A stretch of DNA of 14,823 nt from Deltaproteobacteria bacterium (GTDB taxonomy: Bacteria > Desulfobacterota > Desulfobacteria > Desulfobacterales > JAFDCJ01). The DNA lies in assembly GCA_019310665.1 (NCBI GenBank), contig JAFDDW010000012.1, positions 1 through 14,823 on the forward strand, given 5' to 3'. The notes under the pieces were generated by a model, which saw nothing but the letters and a program-made list of their open reading frames with translations, ran no database searches and was not told the DNA's origin. Below are positions 4,681 through 12,920 of the stretch, in pieces. Positions within the stretch are counted from its first letter, which is position 1. Each line of letters starts with the position of its first letter. The translations under genes and the position numbers were made by a program.

Positions 4681-7277
4681 ATTGCCCTTTCAAATCGCTT
4701 TTTTTGTTTGCCTCTGAAATTTTCAAGTTCCTGCAGCAAGGCCTGGTTGGCCCAAGAAGATTCTGATATTCGCTGCAGGCGGTTAGCCAGTTCGTTTATA
4801 AATTTGTTGCCCTTTTTAATATACACACCTTTTGCACCTCCAATTTCCATTCTCAGACACATATCATAAAGTCCATAATAGGCATCATTGAAGTATAAGA
4901 GTTCTTTTGCACCTATCGGCCCGTAGGTTTTGCAAAGTACTTTCCATAGCGCCAGCTCCGGTTGGTAGCCGGAGGTGTTCCATTCATAATCGGCAACCGT
5001 TGCATATTTGGCCTTGAAGATTTCCCGGTAGGCATTGCCGTTTGTGTAAATGCGCCCACCGTCGCTGAATTTTTGAAAATTAGGTGGGCGATAGGTATCA
5101 AACGGTTCGAAAAGGTTGCACATCCTCACCTTTCCCGGGTAATAGGTGGTATACCCCCCATAGCGCTTTGTTTCGAGGTTTCGGGCATACAGGGTATTGT
5201 CCCAGATCATCGGCCATCTGCCGATAAGCGCCCGGTAGCGGTAAAGATCGGCCATATCAATGGACAAAGATCTTATGGTCGGGCCGGTCCATATAATCGC
5301 AACCTCCGGGGGGATCTGAAATGTCAGTTCTTTAAAATATAACTCCGCTTTTCCCTGACCGCGATCAATATGTTCATTGGCATACCACGGCGGGCAAAAT
5401 TCCAGTCGTGTTCCCGGATAATCAACGTCCAACCACTGCTTCAGGTTATTGATGACATAAGCCTGAGCATTTTGCAGATTAATGAAGCGTCTTTTATCTT
5501 CCGCCGTATACAGCGAATAATTTTGTCGATTATTCCCGCTGTGCGGCACAAAATCATCGGCCAGGAGCATAACGGTATTCGCACCGGCATCTAAACTGAT
5601 TTTTAAGAAGTCTTTCAGCCGATCGAGACTCTCCGGGCTGCTGTGGGTCCAGGTATATCTTAATTCCTGACTGAGGCTTTCGGCCGCTGCTTCAAACGGA
5701 AAATGAGAATAGGGGTTGGCCATCACTGCCAGGCTCATAACACCGGTTTTTTTGCATATGTTGCCTGCCTCTGTTACGCCCCTTTGATATAAGGCGTCTG
5801 TTTGATACCAGTTTTTAGCCTTCCGATCATAGCCGGCATACATGGTATTAAATTTGTAAAGACTCATGCGCTCGATATTTTCAAGGTCATTTTTCAACTC
5901 AGCGGTATTTCTCCAATTTTTAAACGCCAGGGCCCGGCCGAGAAAATCCGGATAATCGATGACGGTGGCATTGTGATAGACAAAGCGGTCTTTTTCAAAT
6001 AGCTGCAAGGCCGTGGCGGCGGCATAGTAGTTTGCCACCGGTGTTTGTCCCATCAAGAAAACAATATGACTACCGCCGATCTGTACGGTCTTTATGATAT
6101 ATCCCTGTTGTTGGTCGCGGATGGCATTCAGGGGAAGGTCGGGCTTAATCTGACGATAAATTTGGTTTTTACCGATACTGAAAATCAGTCTGGCGCCCAG
6201 AATTTCTTTGATGGGAAAATCGTTTCGCACGACCCGGGCCCTCAAGGCTTCATGTTTTTTCGCGGTTAATACCTTGTTGAGCATGCCGTCGATTTTTTTT
6301 TGCAATACCTTGGCAGCCGTCCGCTCTGCCGGCTCAGGATTTTTGGGAAGAACGATCACCGGTAGATCCGAAGCTGAATAATGGTCCTCGTAGTAAACCA
6401 CGTCATTTAGCTGCTGAAAGCTTTGGGGTGTCGGTATGATGCTTTCTTTTAGCGTTAATTTCCTGTCAAAATACGGCCTGAATCGCTCCAGGGCCGTAAA
6501 ATTCCATTTCGAGTAACGATAGTCGATATCGTCTACCCACATGGTCCCTGTGCCTTTTAAGCCCAGAAACAACCGGACGTAGCGGGTGCTGTCGGGGATA
6601 TCACCCTCCGAGAACGGATAATTATAGGATCGTCCGTGCACCTTTGCCCATGGGAAATCATCCAGGGTCCAGTAATTGGAAAAAGAATAGCTTTTGTCTG
6701 AGTTGTCTATCAAACTGTTGCTGACCGGATTCATGGCGTTCGGATCAATCGGACGCTTATTTCCATCAAAAAATAAAACTTTTATCACCACAGCATCGTA
6801 GAGCTTCACTCCCAGCCGGTGTTTATGGCTGACAATATCCTTCAATCGAACATGGTAGCTAAAATTGTAGTTTCCTGGAATCACGGGCAGAAAATCACTG
6901 AGAACGCCTTCGGCTTCGTCCCGTTCACCCGCCTTATGTCTGGTAATTTTAACGGCCTGGCTGCCGGAGTTTACCTCCCGCCCGGCGGTGTCGCCTGATT
7001 TTTGGCCGGTCCATTGAACATGGGCTCCAACCGTTTCCCAGCCCGGGAGTACGGGGTTGTCTGCCGCTTTATTTGCATCCTGACGGCCGTCTTCAAAAGA
7101 CGGGTTGACAACAAGATTACCCTTTGCGAACTGGGCCTGCCGCAGATCATGAGGAATGCTCAAAGGGTCGGAACTGGACCATCCCTCTGAGACGTATTTT
7201 TCACCGGTTTTTTCAACAACGGCACATGCATTCAGAATGAGGAGGCAGCAGAAAAAAGACAACAGAATTGGTTTCAT
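4659..7277 (-). CDS. Lipoprotein beta-N-acetylglucosaminidase, GH84-like, with N-terminal carbohydrate-binding-like domain
   Basis: This is a large secreted lipoprotein: a hydrophobic signal ends in ILNAC, so the lipid Cys is residue 21 counted from the GTG at 7286. In that numbering, a jelly-roll-like region (about 56-255) has VNPSFEDG and a closing GTMWVDDIDY, as in carbohydrate-binding modules. A GH20b/GH84-type N-terminal alpha/beta domain follows (about 280-445), then a TIM-barrel-like catalytic region (about 446-745). GH84 signatures are visible: the Asp-Asp pair in LLADDF (577-578), WTGPTIRS (666-673), and WDN (695-697). GH84 enzymes remove N-acetylglucosamine by substrate-assisted catalysis. 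Here the target is likely an extracellular glycan, unknown from sequence. The start could be the GTG at 7286 or the ATG at 7277; I prefer the ATG. It is a lone gene whose stop lies in the loop of a plus-strand terminator. Confidence 0.8.
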   Translation of the reverse strand: MKPILLSFFCCLLILNACAVVEKTGEKYVSEGWSSSDPLSIPHDLRQAQFAKGNLVVNPSFEDGRQDANKAADNPVLPGWETVGAHVQWTGQKSGDTAGREVNSGSQAVKITRHKAGERDEAEGVLSDFLPVIPGNYNFSYHVRLKDIVSHKHRLGVKLYDAVVIKVLFFDGNKRPIDPNAMNPVSNSLIDNSDKSYSFSNYWTLDDFPWAKVHGRSYNYPFSEGDIPDSTRYVRLFLGLKGTGTMWVDDIDYRYSKWNFTALERFRPYFDRKLTLKESIIPTPQSFQQLNDVVYYEDHYSASDLPVIVLPKNPEPAERTAAKVLQKKIDGMLNKVLTAKKHEALRARVVRNDFPIKEILGARLIFSIGKNQIYRQIKPDLPLNAIRDQQQGYIIKTVQIGGSHIVFLMGQTPVANYYAAATALQLFEKDRFVYHNATVIDYPDFLGRALAFKNWRNTAELKNDLENIERMSLYKFNTMYAGYDRKAKNWYQTDALYQRGVTEAGNICKKTGVMSLAVMANPYSHFPFEAAAESLSQELRYTWTHSSPESLDRLKDFLKISLDAGANTVMLLADDFVPHSGNNRQNYSLYTAEDKRRFINLQNAQAYVINNLKQWLDVDYPGTRLEFCPPWYANEHIDRGQGKAELYFKELTFQIPPEVAIIWTGPTIRSLSIDMADLYRYRALIGRWPMIWDNTLYARNLETKRYGGYTTYYPGKVRMCNLFEPFDTYRPPNFQKFSDGGRIYTNGNAYREIFKAKYATVADYEWNTSGYQPELALWKVLCKTYGPIGAKELLYFNDAYYGLYDMCLRMEIGGAKGVYIKKGNKFINELANRLQRISESSWANQALLQELENFRGKQKKRFERAIKKGEIP

Positions 7278-7452
7278 TATCAGCACTCGACTCTTTTTTA
7301 CTGGTTTATGTCAGATTTCTTTTAGCTTATCACACAATATAAAAAAACGATATCAGCGGTTCGGGACATATCGGAAAAGAGCCTGCCCCTTGCTATACAG
7401 CGAATACGATCTTACTTTCTAATTATAAAATTTACTTTAGAGGGAGGAACCC

Positions 7453-7683
7453 ATGCCCATATATGAATATACCTGTGATCACTGCAACTATAAATTTGAT
7501 AAACTGGTGACATCCGGCAATGCCCGGGTCACGTGCCCGCTGTGCCAGGGCAAAGTTAAAAAGTTGATGTCCGCCTTTTCAGTCGGTGCGTCTCACCCCG
7601 CCGTCGGCGGTATGCCGGATATAGCGGGCCCTAAGATGTGTACCAATTGCGGTCCGTCACCCACCGGCTTTGATAGAGATTAA
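7453..7683 (+). CDS. FmdB family zinc-ribbon protein
   Basis: The 76-residue protein opens with MPIYEYTCDHC, the hallmark of the FmdB/CxxC_CxxC regulatory family. Two knuckles, Cys8-x2-Cys11 and Cys28-x2-Cys31, make a zinc ribbon. The rest is a flexible Gly/Ala/Pro-rich tail with a further Cys63-x2-Cys66 pair. FmdB was first described beside formamidase genes as a possible regulator. Most members are uncharacterised, and the tail is typically variable. A strong GGGAGGAAC precedes the ATG. The gene is divergent from the GH84-like gene and converges on the YhbP-like gene 20 bases downstream. No adjacent gene gives a functional hint. Confidence 0.9.
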   Translation: MPIYEYTCDHCNYKFDKLVTSGNARVTCPLCQGKVKKLMSAFSVGASHPAVGGMPDIAGPKMCTNCGPSPTGFDRD

Positions 7684-7703
7684 AACCTCGGAAAAGAGAA
7701 CGA

Positions 7704-8210
7704 TCAGAGCGTCACTTCTTCCCGGAAAGCGAATCGAATTTGATTGTCCAGGTAGTATACAAGAGTAGGGATAAAACGGTAGAGTTTGACACCAAAGCGC
7801 TGGGCGAAGGTGTCCAGATCCAGAGAAATATTTTCTTTAAAAAACTCTTTGGTAAACGGGTACTTTTTGAGGTAGGCCCGCAGCACCTGGATCGCATCTA
7901 GGCCGGGGTTTACCACCCGGATCCTTCCGGCCATCTGAAGGCCTCTGATTTCCTTCCAGGTTGAAGCCGCGGCATGCATCGAAGCAGACGCGCGGCCGCT
8001 TTTAAGGGCCTCGGTTATGTGTCTTGAATTCGGACTGGACAAAAAATAAAAGGACGACTTTAAAAAGACATAATAGACCGGGGCCGCCCAGGCCGTATCA
8101 CCTTCGGCGGTGGCCAGGGTCAGGGTGTTTTGTTCGGCTACCAGCCGATGGGCCATCTCGGTCAGCTCCCGGCTGGTTGGTGTTTTTTCTGAATCACTAG
8201 TCTGCGGCAT
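7704..8210 (-). CDS. YhbP-like pyridoxamine 5'-phosphate oxidase-fold protein
   Basis: The protein has the split-barrel fold typical of flavin-binding PNPOx-like proteins: NTLTLATAEGDTAWAAPVYYV (about 28-48), a strand FYFLSSPNSRHITEAL, then RASASMHAAASTWKEIRGLQMAGRIR (about 73-98), and a late helix KKYPFTKEFF. The order resembles the E. coli YhbP/UPF0306 group, whose reaction is unknown. Related proteins bind FMN, haem or F420. The given frame has 168 residues. An internal ATG at 8156 would give 150, close to the roughly 147 of YhbP, and has GGGAG nine bases upstream, whereas the ATG at 8210 has no ribosome binding site. The shorter start is therefore quite possible. It lies convergent to the FmdB gene. 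Confidence 0.8.
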   Translation of the reverse strand: MPQTSDSEKTPTSRELTEMAHRLVAEQNTLTLATAEGDTAWAAPVYYVFLKSSFYFLSSPNSRHITEALKSGRASASMHAAASTWKEIRGLQMAGRIRVVNPGLDAIQVLRAYLKKYPFTKEFFKENISLDLDTFAQRFGVKLYRFIPTLVYYLDNQIRFAFREEVTL

Positions 8211-8589
8211 GATCTTTTATAGGCTCAGGTTTAAGGGTTCAGGCGTTATAGATTCTGGGTTCAGAGGTTCAAAGGTTTGATTCTCAGCCTGCCGTCCTAT
8301 TCTGTCCTCGTTTCCGATAAAATACAGATTCACGATCGCGAGGACTGGAAGCAAGACAGATGGTCGGATTTTTCAAAAACTTCGAAACCCTGAACGCTGA
8401 ACCCAGAACCCCGGCGCCCACCGGGCACCTAATATCGCCACCACAATACCAGAAAGTGAGTACCGATACAACTGCGCCCAACGTTTTTGACACAACCTAA
8501 TAAGATTGACATTGCAGGGGTAACAGGACTAAACAAATGCACCGGCAATAACAGACCCGGCAAAATAATGATGGGGTCGATATTTGTAA
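8211..8589. other. Intergenic region with nested inverted repeats
   Basis: This 379-base gap separates the divergent YhbP-like and glycosyltransferase genes. It contains the nested inverted repeat at 8253-8408, a GGGTTCAG-rich tract, and two TTGACA hexamers (8487-8492 and 8506-8511) on the plus strand. Neither TTGACA has a good -10 box at normal spacing. No credible gene is present. Confidence 0.5.
8253..8408. repeat. Nested inverted-repeat element with GGGTTCAG tracts
   Basis: TTCTGGGTTCAG (8253-8264) has an exact reverse complement at 8397-8408. Similarity continues inward for about 28 bases, to 8280 and 8381. Inside, GTCCTCG (8304-8310) pairs with CGAGGAC (8339-8345). The flanking GGTTCAGG-type words (8224-8280) are partly repeated. 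There is no coding capacity, and it looks like a short dispersed repeat or folded element. Confidence 0.5.
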
Positions 8590-9699
8590 TTGAAAACAAG
8601 ATTAAAATTTCTGTTTTTGGAGTCTTTTTTTGGCGGGTCACATCGTGAATTCGCTCAAGGTCTGGTTGCGCATTCAAGACACAGCATCGATCTTTTAACA
8701 CTTCCTGCCCGGTTCTGGAAGTGGCGCATGCGGGGGGCGGCACTTTATTTTATAAAAAAAGCCCCGGCCCTCGAAAACTACAACGGCTTGATTACGACCG
8801 ACCTCATGAGTTTGTCTGATTTCAAGGCGCTGTCAAAGGGCGACTGTCCCCCGGCGCTGGTTTATTTTCACGAGAACCAGCTTACCTATCCTCTGGCTCC
8901 CGGCGAGCACACCGACTATCAATTCGGTTTTACGGATATAACCACCGCCCTGGCCGCGGATCGGATTATTTTCAACTCTCGGACCCATCGCCATGCATTT
9001 TTTGAGGGTCTTCCGGGATTCTTAAAAATGATGCCCGAATACCGGCCCGGTTGGGCGGTGGATGAGATCCGCGCCAAGGCCGGTGTCCTGTATCCGGGAT
9101 GCCGTTTTCCGGCCGAGGATTTAGCCGTCCAAAGGGTATCATCGGAATTGCCCCCCCTGATCATATGGAATCATCGCTGGGAATTTGACAAAAATCCCCT
9201 GGATTTTTTTGATGCGCTGGATGCGGCCTTGGACGACGGGGCGGAATTTTCCCTGGCACTGCTGGGAGAAAATTTCCAGGCGGTGCCCAAGGCTTTTATT
9301 CGGGCCCGCAGTCGTTACGGCAGACGGATCGTTCAATACGGCTACGTGGAATCACGGGCGGAGTACATAAAGTGGCTGCAGCGGGGCGCAATTGTCATCA
9401 GCACCGCCGAACAGGAGAACTTCGGTATTTCAGTGGTTGAGGCGATTCGCTGCGGATGTATGCCCCTTTTACCGGCCCGGCTGGCCTATCCGGAGATTAT
9501 ACCGGACAGTTTCCACTCCCGGGTGTTGTTTCATGATAAAAAAGATCTGGCCGCAAAGCTTTCTCTCCTAATCAAAGATTATTCGAAGTTCCAGGATCAT
9601 CGCAGCAGACTTTCTCAGGCAATGGGCCGGTTTGCATGGGAGAATCTCATTGACCGTTATGATGAAGAGCTTGAAAAGCTGGCCCATGCGTCTATCTGA
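8590..9699 (+). CDS. tRNA-queuosine alpha-mannosyltransferase-like glycosyltransferase (QTMAN/GTDC1, DUF3524 family)
   Basis: The 369-residue protein has the DUF3524 N-terminal domain followed by a GT4-type C-terminal half. Key motifs are FLFLESFFGGSH (7-18), LTLPARFWKWRMRGAALYF (36-54), HENQLTYP (94-101), WNHRWEFDKNP (193-203) and the GT-B donor-binding ENFGISVVE (Glu276-x7-Glu284) followed by PLLPARLAYPE. The human member mannosylates queuosine at the wobble base of tRNA-Asp. Bacterial members have the same signatures, but their substrate here is inferred. No signal peptide is present, fitting a cytosolic tRNA enzyme. TAA lies directly before the TTG at 8590 and no in-frame ATG precedes the conserved first strand, so TTG is the only sensible start. 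Its ribosome binding site is weak. A hydrolase gene follows after 45 bases. Confidence 0.85.
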   Translation: MKTRLKFLFLESFFGGSHREFAQGLVAHSRHSIDLLTLPARFWKWRMRGAALYFIKKAPALENYNGLITTDLMSLSDFKALSKGDCPPALVYFHENQLTYPLAPGEHTDYQFGFTDITTALAADRIIFNSRTHRHAFFEGLPGFLKMMPEYRPGWAVDEIRAKAGVLYPGCRFPAEDLAVQRVSSELPPLIIWNHRWEFDKNPLDFFDALDAALDDGAEFSLALLGENFQAVPKAFIRARSRYGRRIVQYGYVESRAEYIKWLQRGAIVISTAEQENFGISVVEAIRCGCMPLLPARLAYPEIIPDSFHSRVLFHDKKDLAAKLSLLIKDYSKFQDHRSRLSQAMGRFAWENLIDRYDEELEKLAHASI

Positions 9700-9744
9700 A
9701 TTTGCAGCCGCCACAATTTTTACTGATAGAAAAGGAGAAAAGCC

Positions 9745-10560
9745 TTGTCCGGAGAATTAAAGCGCTGCCGGTTCCGCCGGCCGGAAAAACAGATAAGGTA
9801 TCCCCTGCGGCGCGCGGTCTGCTCTATCGCTCCGGCCATCATCCTTTTTAGCCTGTTGGCGGCCGGATGCAGCTTTTTTGCGAAGGGGCCGCTGGATACG
9901 GTGACCTATAAATCAGCCCCTGAAAATAAATACCGCAATTTGATTGTCTTTATCCGGGCCCTCTACGGCAACAACAAAACTTTTGAAAAAGAAGGGTTTG
10001 TGGCAATGGTGCGCGAAAAAGGCTTACATTACGACATGGTGGCTCCCAATGCGCATCTTGCCTATTACGTTGCACGAAATTTGGACCGGCGTCTGAAAGA
10101 AGATGTGATTGAGCCGGCCCGGGCCGCCGGCTACACAAATATCTGGCTGGTTGGCGTTTCCATGGGAGGACTCGGCAGCATTTTGTATCTGCTGAATTAT
10201 CCCGAGGACAGCGGCATTACGGGTATTGTCCTGTTGGCCCCCTTTCTGGGTGAAAGAGAGATATTGCAGGAAATTATTCAGGCCGGGGGCGTGCGCAAGT
10301 GGGAACCCGGAGAATATGATGATAAAGACTGGCAGCGGCTTTTATGGCACTGGCTGAAACGATACGAACAGCAGCAGGACCGCCTGATTCCCATTTATCT
10401 CGGGTACGGGGATAATGACTCCTATGCCATGGGGCAGGGACTGCTGGCAACCATCCTGCCCCGGGATCATGTGATTGTCATCGAAGGGACTCACTCAGTG
10501 GCCACCGTTAAGGAACTCTGGGCCCGTATGCTTGATAACGTCCCTTTCGAAAATCCATAA
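9745..10560 (+). CDS. Alpha/beta-hydrolase lipoprotein (esterase/lipase-like)
   Basis: The 271-residue protein has a basic N-terminus, a hydrophobic segment (about 25-40) and the lipobox LAAGC (Cys42). Its alpha/beta-hydrolase domain spans about 64-265. The nucleophile elbow is GVSMGG with Ser139. The likely acid is Asp223 or Asp225 in GYGDND, and the His is His250 in EGTHS. This is a complete catalytic triad, so it is probably an active carboxylesterase on the periplasmic or outer-membrane side. The start is a TTG with AAGGAG about eight bases upstream. The cytosolic-looking glycosyltransferase gene ends 45 bases before it, so the two are probably cotranscribed without an obvious functional link. 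It converges on ilvN. Substrate is unknown. Confidence 0.85.
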   Translation: MSGELKRCRFRRPEKQIRYPLRRAVCSIAPAIILFSLLAAGCSFFAKGPLDTVTYKSAPENKYRNLIVFIRALYGNNKTFEKEGFVAMVREKGLHYDMVAPNAHLAYYVARNLDRRLKEDVIEPARAAGYTNIWLVGVSMGGLGSILYLLNYPEDSGITGIVLLAPFLGEREILQEIIQAGGVRKWEPGEYDDKDWQRLLWHWLKRYEQQQDRLIPIYLGYGDNDSYAMGQGLLATILPRDHVIVIEGTHSVATVKELWARMLDNVPFENP

Positions 10561-10602
10561 TATCAGCAGTCAATGAACGGGAGGCCGGATCTTAGGTTTT
10601 AT

Positions 10603-11088
10603 CTATTTTTCCAGGGCCGTGAACCCGGATCGCGCCACTTCGATGATTTTTTCCCGCCCGATTTCCGCCATAAAATTATCTATTTTCTGGGAAGTGCCTG
10701 CCACCTGGGCGACTATCACTTCATGATTCTGGCGATCGAGAATTTCAAAGTTATAGTTTTGGCTCAGCCGATCCAGGTGCGCACTGCCGGCCTCAAATTT
10801 GACAATCGCCACTTCGCGCCAGAAACTCTGGTCGATGTCAAGCTCCTTGGCCGAGATCACCTCGGTTAGTTTTTCAATCTGCTTGATCAGCTGAAGGGCT
10901 TTGTCGTCGCTGTCTTCACGCAGGGTCAGGGTCATTCGGGTGATGCCGGGCTGCTGGGTGGCGCAGGCGGTAATCGTGTCGACATTTATCATTTTTCTGC
11001 GGATCAGCATGGAGATTTTGTTGAGCACCCCTGAACGGTCCAGCATAAATGCCAGAATGGCGCGCCGTTTTGTCTGTGCTGTGGTCAT
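10603..11088 (-). CDS. ilvN: Acetohydroxyacid synthase regulatory (small) subunit
   Basis: This 161-residue protein is the regulatory partner of the catalytic subunit encoded just upstream. The N-terminal ACT domain (about 8-80) contains LDRSGVLNKIS and NVDTITA, the region where valine binds in IlvH/IlvN proteins. The second domain starts at SFWREVAIVKFEA (about 88) and ends with EVARSGFTALEK. The length matches the typical 160-165 residues of the IlvH type. It tunes the enzyme to the end product valine. The ATG at 11088 lies two bases after the ilvB stop. Its AGGAGG ribosome binding site is inside the last ilvB codons, so translation is probably coupled. The usual next gene, ilvC, is absent here, and a hydrolase gene converges instead. 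ilvH would be an equally fair name. Confidence 0.93.
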   Translation of the reverse strand: MTTAQTKRRAILAFMLDRSGVLNKISMLIRRKMINVDTITACATQQPGITRMTLTLREDSDDKALQLIKQIEKLTEVISAKELDIDQSFWREVAIVKFEAGSAHLDRLSQNYNFEILDRQNHEVIVAQVAGTSQKIDNFMAEIGREKIIEVARSGFTALEK

Positions 11089-11090
11089 TA

Positions 11091-12818
11091 TCAGGTCCTC
11101 CTGGATACGATCATATCGGCGAGGCCGCCGCCGGCCGGCACCATCGGCAATATAATTTCACTGGGGTCACACAAGAACTCCACCATAAAAGCACCTGGGT
11201 GCTCGGCGGCCGTTTTTAACGCAGGTTCTATCTGATCCAACGCGGCAACCTTTAAATAGGGGATGCCGTAAGCGCCGGCAATGGCCCCGAAATCAGGATT
11301 TTTCATCGGGGTCCCGGCGTAGCGTCCGTCGTAAAACAGGGTTTGCCATTGGCGGACCATCCCCAGGTAGCCGTTGTTCATCAAAATAATTTTAACATCA
11401 ACCTGATGCTCCATGATGGCGCCCAGTTCCTGGATATTCATTTGAAAGCCGCCGTCACCGCTGATGGACCACACCCGCTCGTCCGGCCGGGCCAATTTTA
11501 CACCGACCGCCATGGGCAGGGAGCAGCCCATGGTGCCGGCCCCGCCGGAAGTGAACCAGCTGTTGGGGGTTTGAAAATTGTAATAGCGGGCCAGGATCAT
11601 CTGGTGCTGCCCCACATCGCTGACAATGATATCTTGGCCCCCGGTGATGTCGGACAGCCGGGTCACGATGGTCTTCATCAACAGCTCGCCTTCCGTGCCG
11701 ATGCCGGTGTCGATTTCCTTTTGGGTGGCTTCCGCAATCTCGGAGCGATAGACATCTATCTGCTCGAACCAGAGTCGCCGGGGTTTATTAATCAGCTCAT
11801 GATCATTGGCCAGGATATTGAGGGCCTCGCCGGTGTCCGCGTTAATGGCAATCGAGGTCTTGACGTTTTTATCGATTTCGGAAGGATCGATTTCGACATG
11901 GATGACTTTGGCGTTGCCGCCGAAAAGGTCCAGGTTGCCCGTCACGCGATCATCAAAGCGCATCCCGAAGGAGATGATCAGATCGGTGTTCAGCAGGGTG
12001 CGATTGGCTTGCACGGTGCCGTGCATGCCCACCATGCCGAGGCTCAGGGGATGATCCATCGGGGTCGCTGAAAGCCCGTGCAGGGTAAAGGCGACGGGGA
12101 TGTGCGCTTTTTCGGCAAATGTTTGAAGGTTTTGGCCTGCGTTACTGGTAATCACCCCGTGTCCGCATAGAATGATCGGTCTTTCGCTTTTGTTGATCAA
12201 GGCCACGGCTTCTCTGATCCGGTCGCGATCCGGCGAGGGCGAATATAAGAAGCCCGGTAGATCCGGTTTATAGGTTTCAGGGTTGAATTGGTAACTGGCG
12301 TCTGTTTCCAGAAGCTGAATGTCTTTGGGGATGTCGACGACCACCGGCCCGCCCCGGCCGGTCCAGGCGACGTACAGGGCCTCGTGGATGGTCTCTTCGA
12401 TTTTATCCACGGACAGGGGCATGTAGGTCTGCTTGGTAATCGGCATCATGACGCCGACCACATCGCTTTCCTGAAAGGCGTCTGTGGCAATCACTCCGGT
12501 GGCAACCTGGCCGGTAATAGCCAGAAGCGGAACAGAATCCATAACGGCGTCGGCTATGGCGGTTACCAGATTCATGGCGCCGGGGCCCGATGTCGCCATG
12601 CAGACACCGGTTCGCGGATGGGGGGTGCCCACCGATGCCCGCGATATTCCCTGGGCCATGAAGGCTGCTCCCTGCTCGTGGCGCGACATGATGAACTCGA
12701 AGCATTTTTGTTTTTCCATTTCGTCAAAGATCGGCATGATGGCTCCGCCGGTATAGCCGAATATGTATTTGACGCCTTTATCTTTGAGGGCCTTGAGGAC
12801 CAGTTCTGTGCCTTTCAT
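11091..12818 (-). CDS. ilvB: Acetohydroxyacid (acetolactate) synthase catalytic subunit
   Basis: The 575-residue protein joins two pyruvates to acetolactate, or pyruvate and 2-oxobutyrate to acetohydroxybutyrate, opening valine, leucine and isoleucine synthesis. It has the three-domain thiamine-diphosphate enzyme layout. The N-terminal pyrimidine-binding domain has the catalytic Glu48 in RHEQGA and TSGPGAMNLVT (76-86). The middle FAD-binding domain has FGMRFDDRVTG (284-294). The C-terminal diphosphate domain has GDG at 454-456 and NN at 481-482 (the GDG-to-NN metal motif). The end PMVPAGGGLADMI is typical of the family. Length is as expected. GAAGAAGG lies upstream of the ATG. A tiny ORF rich in Val/Ile/Leu codons ends 27 bases before it and may regulate expression. 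It forms an operon with ilvN. Confidence 0.96.
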   Translation of the reverse strand: MKGTELVLKALKDKGVKYIFGYTGGAIMPIFDEMEKQKCFEFIMSRHEQGAAFMAQGISRASVGTPHPRTGVCMATSGPGAMNLVTAIADAVMDSVPLLAITGQVATGVIATDAFQESDVVGVMMPITKQTYMPLSVDKIEETIHEALYVAWTGRGGPVVVDIPKDIQLLETDASYQFNPETYKPDLPGFLYSPSPDRDRIREAVALINKSERPIILCGHGVITSNAGQNLQTFAEKAHIPVAFTLHGLSATPMDHPLSLGMVGMHGTVQANRTLLNTDLIISFGMRFDDRVTGNLDLFGGNAKVIHVEIDPSEIDKNVKTSIAINADTGEALNILANDHELINKPRRLWFEQIDVYRSEIAEATQKEIDTGIGTEGELLMKTIVTRLSDITGGQDIIVSDVGQHQMILARYYNFQTPNSWFTSGGAGTMGCSLPMAVGVKLARPDERVWSISGDGGFQMNIQELGAIMEHQVDVKIILMNNGYLGMVRQWQTLFYDGRYAGTPMKNPDFGAIAGAYGIPYLKVAALDQIEPALKTAAEHPGAFMVEFLCDPSEIILPMVPAGGGLADMIVSRRT

Positions 12819-12845
12819 GGTTTAACGTTTCCTTCTTCCTGTTGA

Positions 12846-12920
12846 TTATTTAAGAATCAATATAACCACGAATTGATTTTGTACAATCTGATTTGATGAC
12901 TTGACTTCAACTGACTTCAT
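12846..12920 (-). CDS. Possible ilvB leader peptide, 24 residues
   Basis: An ATG at 12920 opens a 24-codon frame that ends in TAA at 12846-12848, 27 bases before the ilvB ATG. It finishes NQFVVILILK, with six consecutive branched-chain residues and ten of 24 overall. This is the composition of ilv leader peptides, where ribosomes stall when charged Val, Ile or Leu tRNAs run short. An in-frame ATG at 12926 would add two residues. No good ribosome binding site is visible, and no terminator hairpin lies between it and ilvB. There is a weak 6-bp stem TTGATT/AATCAA (12842-12860) spanning its last codons. If real, it may act by coupling to ilvB translation rather than by classical attenuation. Confidence 0.4.
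   Translation of the reverse strand: MKSVEVKSSNQIVQNQFVVILILK

Noticed and set aside
8284..8743. Two minus-strand open frames in and around the 8211-8589 gap
   Set aside because: They run through the inverted repeat and into the conserved start of the glycosyltransferase gene; no ribosome binding sites or recognisable motifs.
11343..12071. 242-codon open frame on the plus strand opposite ilvB
   Set aside because: It lies entirely inside the well-supported ilvB gene, has a low-complexity His/Gly/Asp-rich translation typical of an antisense shadow in GC-rich coding DNA, and has no ribosome binding site.
12288..12845. 185-codon open frame on the plus strand opposite the start of ilvB
   Set aside because: It is an antisense shadow of ilvB; the His/Gly-rich translation matches no family I recognise.
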